A stretch of 64,000 nucleotides of DNA from Microbispora amethystogenes (GTDB lineage Bacteria > Actinomycetota > Actinomycetes > Streptosporangiales > Streptosporangiaceae), in contig NZ_BOOB01000038.1 in the NCBI RefSeq assembly GCF_016863015.1, forward strand, positions 1 to 64,000, given 5' to 3'. The notes under the pieces were generated by a model, which worked only from the letters and a program-made list of their open reading frames with translations, did no database searches and was not told the origin of the DNA. A program made the position numbers and the translations under genes. Of the stretch, positions 57,340-64,000 are shown one piece after another; within the stretch, counting starts at the first letter, position 1, and each line of letters opens with the position of its first letter.

Positions 57340-58372
57340 AATGATGGTCATGCACAACACGCGCCTCGCTGACATCGCTGCTCAGGCCGGAGTCAGCGAG
57401 GCGACGGTGAGCCGCGTGCTCAACGGCAAGGCGGGGGTCGCCCCGGCCACCCGCCAGGCCGTGCTCACCGCCCTCGACCTGATGGGCTACGAGCGGCCCC
57501 AGCGGCTGCGCCAGCGCAGCAACGGCCTGGTCGGCCTGGTGATCCCCGAGCTCGGCAACCCGATCTTCCCGGCCTTCGCCCAGGCGATGGAGAAGTCGCT
57601 GATCCAGCACGGCTACACGCCGATCCTGTGCACCCAGGAGCCCGGCGGCGCGCCCGAGGACGAGTTCACCGAGATGCTCCTCGACCGGGGCGTGTCCGGC
57701 ATCGTCTTCGTCTCGGGACTGCACGCCGACACGAACGCCCGGATGGACCGCTACACCCGGCTCACCGACCGAGGGCTGCCGATCGTGCTGGTCGACGGGT
57801 ACAGCGACGCCATCCCGGCGCCGTTCATCTCGCCGGACGACCGGCTCGCCGCCCGGCTCGCCGTACAGCACCTGGTGGACCTCGGGCACGAGCGGATCGG
57901 GCTCGCGCTGGGGCAGCGGCGCTTCGTCCCGGTCATCCGCAAGATCGAGGGCTTCGCCCAGGCGATGGCCCAGCTCCTCGGCGTGACCGACGTCGAGGAC
58001 CTCGTGCAGCACTCGCTGTTCTCGGTCGAGGGCGGGCAGGCCGCGGCGGGCGCGCTGATCGAGCGGGGTTGCACCGGCATCTTCTGCGCCAGCGACCTGA
58101 TGGCCCTCGGCGCGATCCGCGCCGCCCGCGAGCGCGGGCTGTCGGTGCCGGGGGACGTGTCGGTCGTCGGGTTCGACGACTCGCCGCTGATGGCGTTCAC
58201 CGACCCGCCGCTGACGACCGTGCGCAAGCCGATCGGCGCCATGGCGGCCGCCGCGGTGCAGACGCTCCTGGAGGAGATCGGCGGCACCCCCGCGAAGCAT
58301 GTCGAGCTGGTCTACCAGCCCGAGCTCGTCGTCCGCGGCTCCACCAGCTCCGGCCCTCTCGTCAAGCGCTGA
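57332..58372 (+). CDS. LacI-family repressor of the alpha-glucan genes
   Basis: Up to 346 residues; ATG codons at 57332, 57341, 57344 and 57350 make the start uncertain by a few residues. The N-terminal helix-turn-helix is TRLADIAAQAGVSEATVSRVLNGKAGV, followed by the hinge with ALDLMGYERPQRLRQR and a periplasmic-binding-protein-like sensor domain (LVGLVIPELGNPIFPAFAQ, GVSGIVFVSG, VSVVGFDDSPLMAFTDPPLTTV). Being last in the mal operon it probably represses it and the amylopullulanase gene until a maltooligosaccharide binds. The shared AATTGCTGAAA elements are its likely sites. Confidence 0.93.
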   Translation: MPKMMVMHNTRLADIAAQAGVSEATVSRVLNGKAGVAPATRQAVLTALDLMGYERPQRLRQRSNGLVGLVIPELGNPIFPAFAQAMEKSLIQHGYTPILCTQEPGGAPEDEFTEMLLDRGVSGIVFVSGLHADTNARMDRYTRLTDRGLPIVLVDGYSDAIPAPFISPDDRLAARLAVQHLVDLGHERIGLALGQRRFVPVIRKIEGFAQAMAQLLGVTDVEDLVQHSLFSVEGGQAAAGALIERGCTGIFCASDLMALGAIRAARERGLSVPGDVSVVGFDDSPLMAFTDPPLTTVRKPIGAMAAAAVQTLLEEIGGTPAKHVELVYQPELVVRGSTSSGPLVKR

Positions 58373-58530
58373 CGCCCCGCCTCCCCGGGAGTCTTTCCGA
58401 AGGCAAGGGGGTGCGGGGCGCCGCGCGGAATGCGATCTGGCGAGGCGGACGGAGGCGCGGTACGCGTTTCCCTCCTCGCATGTGCTAAGTTGGGGTCAGT
58501 TGCAGTTGTGGTACCCATGATGAACTTGTG

Positions 58531-58569
58531 TGCACCTGACGGTATGTAGCCTCAGGTGCATTTTTGTTT
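58531..58569 (+). terminator. Intrinsic terminator in front of the cold-shock gene
   Basis: TGCACCTGA (58531-58539) and TCAGGTGCA (58552-58560) form a perfect 9-bp stem with a 12-nt loop, followed at once by TTTTTGTTT. This is the only classic U-tract terminator in the window. It lies 158 nt past the repressor gene and 94 nt before the cold-shock start. A second small hairpin, CCCGG/CCGGG (58571-58586), follows. It may end the mal transcript or act as an attenuator in a long cold-shock leader. Confidence 0.8.
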
Positions 58570-58662
58570 GCCCGGTCTGCTCCGGGTGTGGGCCTATCTC
58601 GTCGGCAACGCGGAATTCGCGACGACGCGGATCCCGGCCACACCTACCAAGAGGAGATCGAC

Positions 58663-58869
58663 ATGGCTTCCGGCACCGTGAAGTGGTTCAACGCGGAAAA
58701 GGGCTTCGGCTTCATCGAGCAGGACGGCGGCGGCGCCGACGTCTTCGCGCACTACTCCAACATCGTCTCCCAGGGCGGTTACCGCGAGCTGCGCGAGGGC
58801 CAGAAGGTGGCCTTCGACGTCACCCAGGGCCAGAAGGGCCCGCAGGCCGAGAACATCGTCGCCGCCTGA
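58663..58869 (+). CDS. CspA-family cold-shock protein
   Basis: A 68-residue single cold-shock domain: [20 protein letters not shown] contains RNP1 (KGFGFI) and VFAHYSNI contains RNP2 (VFAHY). GAGGAG sits 7 nt before the ATG. These proteins bind single-stranded RNA or DNA and melt mRNA structure. A hairpin-rich leader of up to 170 nt lies upstream and a strong terminator downstream, so it is a stand-alone transcript. The convergent MerR gene is a frequent neighbour of csp genes in actinomycetes. Confidence 0.96.
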   Translation: MASGTVKWFNAEKGFGFIEQDGGGADVFAHYSNIVSQGGYRELREGQKVAFDVTQGQKGPQAENIVAA

Positions 58870-58887
58870 CAAATCGGCGTCACTTGT

Positions 58888-58919
58888 CAGGGCTCGCACC
58901 TTCACGGGTGCGAGCCCTG
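58888..58919. terminator. Bidirectional hairpin between csp and the MerR gene
   Basis: A perfect 13-bp stem: CAGGGCTCGCACC (58888-58900) with GGTGCGAGCCCTG (58907-58919), 6-nt loop, 18 nt past the csp stop and followed by a T-rich stretch. The convergent MerR gene ends 59 nt further right, so it may serve both. Confidence 0.8.
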
Positions 58920-58977
58920 GTTCGTTTCCGGCCGCCGCATCGCCGCGGCCCGGGAATCGGGCGGCACGGATCGCCGA

Positions 58978-59391
58978 TCACGGCCGTGCGGCTTCTCCGG
59001 CCGGGCGGTCGCGCGCGTCGTTGACGCGCAGCGCCTCGGCGAGCTGGTCTTCCAAGATGATGATCCGGCAGGCGGCTTCCACGGGAGTGCCCTGATCGAC
59101 GAGTTCCCGGGCGCGCGCGGCCAGCCGCAGCTGATAGCGGGAGTAACGGCGATGGCCGCCGCTGGAGCGTTTCGGCTCGATCAGTTTCGCGGCGCCCAGG
59201 GCCCGCAGGAACGCGGGGCTGACACCGAGCATCTCCGCGGCCGCGCCCATGCTGTAGGCGGGGTAGTCCTCGTCGTCGAACCGATCCTCGAAACGGTCTT
59301 CGGCCCTTGGTCCAGCCCCGGACCCGGCCGTGTCCGCGATCCTGCCGCGAGCGAGCGTGTCACCCTCGGCAGCCGTGTGAGGTTGATCCAT
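58978..59391 (-). CDS. MerR-type helix-turn-helix regulator
   Basis: A 137-residue protein; the ATG at 59391 has AAGGAA upstream. An acidic, low-complexity N-terminus (residues 1-45, FEDRFDDEDY) leads into a MerR helix-turn-helix, YSMGAAAEMLGVSPAFLRALGAAKLIEPKRSSGGHRRYSRYQLRLAARARELVDQG, and a short helix with ACRIIILEDQLAEALR. The dimerisation helix is brief and no metal-binding cysteines are present, as in HspR/MlrA-like or cold-shock-associated MerR proteins. Its target is unknown; the csp gene is the obvious candidate. Confidence 0.85.
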   Translation of the reverse strand: MDQPHTAAEGDTLARGRIADTAGSGAGPRAEDRFEDRFDDEDYPAYSMGAAAEMLGVSPAFLRALGAAKLIEPKRSSGGHRRYSRYQLRLAARARELVDQGTPVEAACRIIILEDQLAEALRVNDARDRPAGEAARP

Positions 59392-59970
59392 AGATTCCTT
59401 CCATCGCGCGCGTACAGGGGCCCCGGCACCTGTCGTGCCGGGGCCCGAAGAGTTCAACACCATCTACCGGCCGTATCCGGCCGGCTTACTGTTTTCCGCG
59501 TCCGCCGTACTGACCGGCGGTGACGCGGGGATCGCGGATGCGTGACCGTAGACCACCTTCTTTCCGTGGAACTGCGGTACCCGAGCGGCGAGACTCAGCC
59601 GGCAACGGGCGATCCTTCGATGGCGTGAGCACTCCTTTCATCTCTTTTTCCCGGACCGGTGTCCGGCTTCACCTGCGGCAGCGCGTCGACGATCAGGGCG
59701 CATCACCACTGTGCTGGCCCGTCACACCCGACCTTCTGCCATCGACTTCCGACTTCATCGTGCTCCGGGCAGTTCGTCGTGATGCTGGTACTTCCGCTGC
59801 CCGGTCGAACCGTTCCTTACGATGCGAGAAACAGTAGCCTCGGCAGGCACAAATGTCTACTGCGGCGAACACAGATTTTCGGTGTCGGGTGTTGCAGCCC
59901 TTCCGTCGGCTTCGGTGATGTGGCAGCGTCGTACCGCCCTGATTCCGCGCCGCGACCGTCCGGAGCCGAT
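59392..59970. other. Intergenic region between MerR and PfkB genes
   Basis: Open frames here lack codon bias or recognisable domains and I call none of them. Composition falls to a more AT-rich level in 59740-59930. A 6-bp inverted repeat CAGTAG/CTACTG lies at about 59830-59862. It probably holds divergent promoters for the regulator and the kinase. Confidence 0.45.
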
Positions 59971-60882
59971 GTGACACCTGACGACGACGGCGTCGTCGCC
60001 GGCCGCCCGCTCGACGTCCTCGTCGTCGCCGGCGCCGGCGTCGACACCACCGTCTACGTGCCCGAGCTGCCCCTGCCGTACGCCGACACCTACACCGTGC
60101 CGCCCGTCGTGGACCGGATCGGCAACACCGGCGCCGGGGTGGCGCTCGGCTGCCGCGCGCTCGGCCTGCGGGTGACGCTCGTCGACCTGATCGGCGACGA
60201 CCCGCAGGGCGCGCTGATCCGCGACCACCTCGCCGCCCGGGGCGTGGACCTCGCCTACGCGGTCACGGCGGCGGGCACCCGGCGCAGCGTGCTGCTCGTC
60301 GGCCCCGACGGGCGGCGCACCTCGCTGTTCGACCCTCGGGCGGTGCCGGGGGAGCGGCTGCCCCGGGACCTCTACCTGCCCGCTCTCCGGGCGGCCCGGC
60401 ACGTCCACGTGTCGATCACGGACTTCTCCCGGCACGTGTACGCCGACGTCCCCGCAGAAACGACGACCTCGACCGACCTGCACGACTGGGACGGGGAGGC
60501 CGAGCACCACCGCGACTTCGCCCTCTCCTCCGACATCGTCTTCCTGTCCGCCGCCAGGCTGGGCGAGCGGCGCGAGGCGGTCATGCGGTCGATCGCGGAG
60601 CAGGGCCGCGCGTCGCTGGTCGTCTGCACCGACGGCGCGGCGGGCTGCCACGTGCTGGCCAGGGGCGGCCTGCGGCACTTCCCGGCCGTGCCGCTGCCCG
60701 CGCCGGTCGCCGACACCAACGGCGCCGGCGACGCGTTCGTCTCGGGCTTCCTGTACGGCCGCCTGGACGGCCAGTCCCTGGAGGAGTGCGTACGGCTGGG
60801 GGCCGTGGCGGGGGCGCACGCGTGCACGGTGCCGGGCACCCACGAGGACCCGATCCGCCTGGACGCGCTGCTCAGCGCCTGA
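59971..60882 (+). CDS. PfkB-family carbohydrate kinase
   Basis: A 303-residue kinase starting at GTG with GGAG 7 nt upstream. The N-terminus has the PfkB pattern DVLVVAGAGVDTTVYVPELPLPYADTYTV and RIGNTGAGVALGCRALGL; the C-terminal signature DTNGAGDAFVSGFLYG holds the anion hole and the catalytic Asp. It phosphorylates a sugar or nucleoside with ATP. Standing alone, its substrate (fructose, ribose, adenosine or other) cannot be told. Confidence 0.9.
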   Translation: MTPDDDGVVAGRPLDVLVVAGAGVDTTVYVPELPLPYADTYTVPPVVDRIGNTGAGVALGCRALGLRVTLVDLIGDDPQGALIRDHLAARGVDLAYAVTAAGTRRSVLLVGPDGRRTSLFDPRAVPGERLPRDLYLPALRAARHVHVSITDFSRHVYADVPAETTTSTDLHDWDGEAEHHRDFALSSDIVFLSAARLGERREAVMRSIAEQGRASLVVCTDGAAGCHVLARGGLRHFPAVPLPAPVADTNGAGDAFVSGFLYGRLDGQSLEECVRLGAVAGAHACTVPGTHEDPIRLDALLSA

Positions 60883-61236
60883 GGACGCGCCGCTACGCAC
60901 ATATGTGAGACCCGCCGCCACTCCGCGCCACCCCCGCCACAGCATCGGGCGGGATCTCGCCGCCGTCCTTCCGCGCGCCCCTACCTGTGCCCCGAATCCA
61001 CGCCGAGAACGAAGCCGGCCGGGAAGAGAACGTCAGCCGCGTCCAAGAGACATGGCAGGGCTGCCTCATCGCGGTCGCCGAAGTCAACGCCGACGGCGAT
61101 CCCCATCCCCGAGACCGCTGCTTTCTACCGCCAGTTCGCCCCCTGTGGCGGCAGTGGGAGATCCTGGCCTTGAGGTGCGGGCTACCTGTCCACGTGGGAT
61201 TTCCTGCCTGAGTCATTAATCGGCTTTTGATCTGAA
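60883..61236. other. Intergenic region left of the IS element
   Basis: No supported gene. A frame at 60987-61211 could encode about 74 residues but has no ribosome site or known domain. The last bases before the element, GATCTGAA, recur to the right of the element one base away from its end. No RHS-like sequence is seen on this side. Confidence 0.45.
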
Positions 61237-61253
61237 CTAACCTCGGGCTTTCG
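61237..61253 (+). repeat. Left terminal inverted repeat of the IS1380-type element
   Basis: CTAACCTCGGGCTTTCG; partner at the right end reads CTAACCTCGATCTTTCG on the minus strand. Confidence 0.7.
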
Positions 61254-61289
61254 CGGCGAGTTTGAGCGGGCTTGATCGTTTACATGAGA

Positions 61290-61358
61290 AAAGTGCCTTT
61301 GAGCTGGGAGGATCGGGCTTGTCTAGAGTCCTGTCCGCACCAGTTCAGAAGGCACTTT
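61290..61358 (+). promoter_or_regulatory. Inverted repeat hiding the transposase RBS
   Basis: AAAGTGCCTT (61290-61299) pairs with AAGGCACTTT (61349-61358) across a 49-nt loop. The right arm contains the only GAAGG-like ribosome site ahead of the GTG at 61363. Read-through transcripts from outside would fold here and translate poorly. Confidence 0.5.
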
Positions 61359-61362
61359 CCGA

Positions 61363-62736
61363 GTGAAGACTATCGCCTCCCAGCGCAAGATCATGGTGTC
61401 CGCCGACGGTCCGGGACTCATCTCGCAGGCCGGTGGGCTGCTGTTGCTGGAGACGTTGCGGGTCACCGGCCTGGACAGGGAACTACCGGCGCAGCTGGAG
61501 CGATGGCGGCCAACTCGCGCAATCCATGACCCTGGCAAGGTCGTCACCGATCTGGCCCTCACCCTGGCGTTGGGCGGGGACTGCCTGGCCGACATCGCAA
61601 TGCTGCGCGCCCAGAGCGAGCTGTTCGGGCCCGTGGCCTCCGATCCGACCGTGTCCCGGCTGATCGGCCGGCTGGCCGCCGACCCCGTCCGCGCGCTGAA
61701 AGCGATCCGCGCCGCCCGCGCCACCGCCCGCGAGCGGGCCTGGACGCTGGCGGGCACCCACGCCCCCGGCGCCGACGGTGAACTGATCGGCATCGACATC
61801 GACGCGACCATCGTCATCGCCCACTCCGACAAGCAACAGGCCACGCCGACCTGGAAGAAGACCTTCGGGTTCCACCCGATGACGGTCTTCGCCGACCACG
61901 GCCCGGGCGGGGGCGGGGAACCATTGGCCTTGGCGCTGCGGCCCGGCAACTCCGGGTCCAACACCGCCGCCGACCACATCACCGCGACCCGCCTGGCCCT
62001 GGCCCAGCTCCCTAAGCGCCGCCGCCGGCAGGTGCTGATCCGCACCGACTCCGGCGGCGGCACCCGCGAGTTCCTGTCCTGGCTGTCCCGGCCCGGCCGG
62101 CGGCTGTCCTACTCGATCGGGTTCACCGTCACCGAGGAGGTCCAGGCCGCGATCCTGGCCTTACCCGCCCGCGCGTGGACGCCCGCCTACGACGCCGACG
62201 GGCAGGTCCGGCCCGGCGCCTGGGTGGCCGAGCTGACCGGCCTGGTGAAGCTGGAGGGCTGGCCGAAAGGGATGCGCCTGATCGTGCGCAAGGAGCGCCC
62301 CCACCCGGGCGCCCAGTTGCGCTTCACCGACATCGACGGGCACCGCTTCACGTGCTTTGTGACCAACACCAAGCGGGGTCAGCTCGCCGACCTGGAGTTA
62401 CGCCACCGCCGCCGCGCCCGGTGCGAGGACCGTATCCGCGCCGCCAAGGACACCGGATTGCGCAACCTGCCCCTGCACGACTTCGCCCAGAACCAGATCT
62501 GGTGCGAGATCGTCGCGCTGGCCTGCGAACTCCTGGCTTGGATGCAGATGCTCGCCCTCGACGGACCGGCCCGCCGGTACGAGCCCAAACGCCTGCGGCT
62601 GCGCCTATTCGCCGTCGCCGCCCGCCTGGTCCGCGGAGGACGACGACTACGCCTACGCGTGGCCGCATCCTGGCCCTGGGCCGGCCAACTGGTCGCCGCC
62701 ATCACCCGGCTCCAAGCGCTCTCAGCACCGACCTGA
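61363..62736 (+). CDS. IS1380-family DDE transposase
   Basis: A full-length 457-residue transposase starting at GTG. The acidic triad is readable: first Asp in IDIDATIVI, second in LIRTDSGGGTREF, and Glu in RCEDRIRAAKDTGLRNLP. The N-terminal PTVSRLIGRL and C-terminal MQMLALDGPARRYEPKRLRLRLF match the family. Leu is encoded by TTA in at least two places (near 62160 and 62398), a codon that is otherwise very rare in this window. No frameshift or stop interrupts it, so the element may be active. Confidence 0.93.
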   Translation: MKTIASQRKIMVSADGPGLISQAGGLLLLETLRVTGLDRELPAQLERWRPTRAIHDPGKVVTDLALTLALGGDCLADIAMLRAQSELFGPVASDPTVSRLIGRLAADPVRALKAIRAARATARERAWTLAGTHAPGADGELIGIDIDATIVIAHSDKQQATPTWKKTFGFHPMTVFADHGPGGGGEPLALALRPGNSGSNTAADHITATRLALAQLPKRRRRQVLIRTDSGGGTREFLSWLSRPGRRLSYSIGFTVTEEVQAAILALPARAWTPAYDADGQVRPGAWVAELTGLVKLEGWPKGMRLIVRKERPHPGAQLRFTDIDGHRFTCFVTNTKRGQLADLELRHRRRARCEDRIRAAKDTGLRNLPLHDFAQNQIWCEIVALACELLAWMQMLALDGPARRYEPKRLRLRLFAVAARLVRGGRRLRLRVAASWPWAGQLVAAITRLQALSAPT

Positions 62737-62885
62737 CCAGCGCCAGACCGCCCCGACAACCCAGGAAGGACACCCTGCGGGCCCGTGGAACCCCGCCCAC
62801 CCGGCGCGACAGCCGGGCCGACGCGCTGACCACGGCCACGATTTCACACCCCAGCCGAACCGCTCAGCCAGCGACCGGATGAGCA

Positions 62886-62902
62886 CGAAAGATCGAGGTT
62901 AG
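62886..62902 (-). repeat. Right terminal inverted repeat of the IS1380-type element
   Basis: Complement of CTAACCTCGATCTTTCG; two mismatches to the left end. Confidence 0.7.
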
Positions 62903-62903
62903 C

Positions 62904-64000
62904 GATCTGAACCTTCCCCTTACCGCTACCTCCGACCTGGACGGCAATACCACCTATGTCAACAGTACAAGTTACAGCGGTACCGCACGATTGACTGGCC
63001 GTCGCTATGGGCCCAACGGACAGGTCACCCGCGCGTTCAGCTGGGATGAGAGCACGGGAAGGTTGACCGGCGTAACTACTAAGACCAAGGCTGACACCGC
63101 CGCTCCCGTTACTGCCCAGGACGACGTCTTCTCTTACGATATTGACGACGCCGTCACCAAAATTCTCGATAAGACGGCGGCCTCGGGTTCATCACTCGGC
63201 CAGTCGGAATGCTTCACCTACGACAGCCTGCACCGTCTCACCCAGGCATGGACTACGACGGCTGCTTCATGCAGCGCTAGCTCCGCAACAGCCGATGGAT
63301 TGGGCATCGATCCCTATGCACAGACCTACACCTGGGACCCGGTAGGTAACCTCACCTCTCTGACATCCAATGGTCAGACATCCACCTATAGCTATCCCGG
63401 CGGGGGCTCTGCTCCCGTACATCCGGACACCACGACTGCCATCACCCGGCCAAACGGGACCGACACCTATGGCTACGACAACGCCGGGCAAATGACATCC
63501 CGTATCGTCTCGGGTAAACAATCGACATTCACCTACGATGAGCTCGGTGAGCTAACCGAGGCCGTAGTCGATGGCAAAACCACCGACAGCATCTATGACG
63601 CCGGCGGTCAGCGTCTTCTCCGTCGAACCCCGGATGGCAAGGTTACGCTTTACCTCGGCTCTATGGAGCTGGAGTTGTCGAGTGGTGTGGTGACAGGTAA
63701 GCGCTACTACGCGGCAGGTGACGGTTCCATGGTTGCCCTTCGCACTCCCGCAGGGCTGACCTGGCTTCTTAGTGGCATGGCTGGTAGCGAGCAGTTGGCT
63801 ATTGATACGACTACCCAGGCCTTCTACCGGGAGCGCTATCTACCCTTTGGGCAGCGCCGAGGGGAAGACGAGCTCCTGCTTACCGATCGGGGTTTTCTAG
63901 GCGCGACCGAAGACCGTTCCACTAGTTTGAGCCTGCTAGGCGCCCGCTTTTACGATCCCGCCATTGCGAAATTCCTGTCGCCCGACCCACTGCTCAATCT
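62904..64000 (+). pseudogene. 3' part of an RHS/YD-repeat protein gene, cut on the left by the IS and by the window edge on the right
   Basis: One frame stays open from the IS border to the window end (365 codons, no stop). It encodes YD-type repeats (FTYDSLHRLTQAW, YTWDPVGNLTSL, YGYDNAGQMTSR, FTYDELGELTEA, YDAGGQRLLRR) and then the RHS core end: RERYLPFGQRR, GFLGATEDRSTSLSLLGARFYDPAIAKFLSPDPL. That marks the conserved cap just before the variable C-terminal effector, which lies beyond the window. RHS proteins are large secreted shells that deliver toxins. Base composition and codons (many A/T third positions) differ sharply from the rest of the window, a sign of transfer. The N-terminal bulk is not found left of the IS. 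Confidence 0.85.

Larger units (their letters stand above)
61237..62902 (+). mobile_element. IS1380-family insertion sequence
   Basis: A 1.67-kb element with one full-length transposase. The ends are imperfect inverted repeats: CTAACCTCGGGCTTTCG at 61237-61253 against the complement of 62886-62902, 15 of 17 positions matching. GATCTGAAC occurs at 61229-61237 and 62904-62912 and may mark a target duplication, though 9 bp is longer than the 4-5 bp usual for the family. The element abuts an in-frame RHS gene fragment on the right. Confidence 0.8.

Noticed and set aside
59520-59837. Open frame of about 105 codons upstream of PfkB
   Set aside because: Codon third positions are not biased and the frame contains promoter-like AT-rich sequence; likely non-coding.
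60987-61211. Small open frame between PfkB and the IS element
   Set aside because: No ribosome site, no domain, weak codon bias; not called.

Overview
The window is high-GC DNA with dense, mostly short-gapped genes, frequent GTG starts and many 4-nt start/stop overlaps. The gene families point to a filamentous actinomycete: a SARP-BTAD-ATPase regulator, paired NarL-type two-component systems, a MalK-type sugar importer, a teichulosonic-acid wall polymer locus and a MerR gene next to a cold-shock gene. A member of the Streptosporangiales (Nonomuraea/Microbispora-like) is my inference; no rRNA or tRNA gene is visible to settle it.

Layout. 0-2.6 kb holds a VOC protein and a secreted Ig-like protein. 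2.7-7.3 kb is a small aromatic-acid locus: a MIO-type aromatic amino acid ammonia-lyase divergent from a FOXRED2-like flavoprotein overlapped by an AMP-forming acyl ligase. 7.3-13.3 kb holds housekeeping and accessory genes: an AlkD-like protein, a TetR/SDR pair with tandem operators, a histidine kinase/response regulator pair, an alpha/beta hydrolase and a VOC protein. A decaying PQQ-type sugar dehydrogenase follows. 14.3-17.3 kb is a compact four-gene operon (methyltransferase, ThiF/E1-like adenylyltransferase, small cysteine-synthase-like PLP enzyme, GNAT-like acyltransferase) that looks like an uncharacterised specialised-metabolite pathway. 17.5-20.3 kb holds a gutted KASIII gene, a ThDP enzyme lacking its PYR domain, and a TetR regulator. 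A CTTGTC-N3-GACAAG palindrome sits in front of the ThDP gene and again in front of the P450 gene at 27.5 kb.

20.5-38 kb holds a DUF6745-type protein with an unknown partner, the SARP-ATPase regulator, P450, a Tat-exported metallophosphoesterase, two VOC genes, a large LuxR-ATPase regulator, a BenE transporter divergent from its XRE-cupin regulator, and another response regulator/kinase pair with a small membrane-anchored protein. 38-42.5 kb is a nonulosonic-acid wall polymer operon: a CMP-sugar synthetase/HAD/synthase fusion, a GT2 and a polysialyltransferase-like enzyme. 44-58.4 kb is an alpha-glucan utilisation island: a giant secreted amylopullulanase, malK, malEFG, an intracellular alpha-glucosidase and a LacI-type repressor, with a shared candidate operator. 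The secreted enzyme would cut starch or pullulan, the ABC importer take up the maltooligosaccharides, and the GH13 enzyme cleave them inside.

58.5-64 kb holds a cold-shock gene flanked by hairpins, a MerR gene, a PfkB kinase, an intact IS1380-type element, and the 3' portion of an RHS/YD-repeat gene of clearly different base composition that runs off the right edge.
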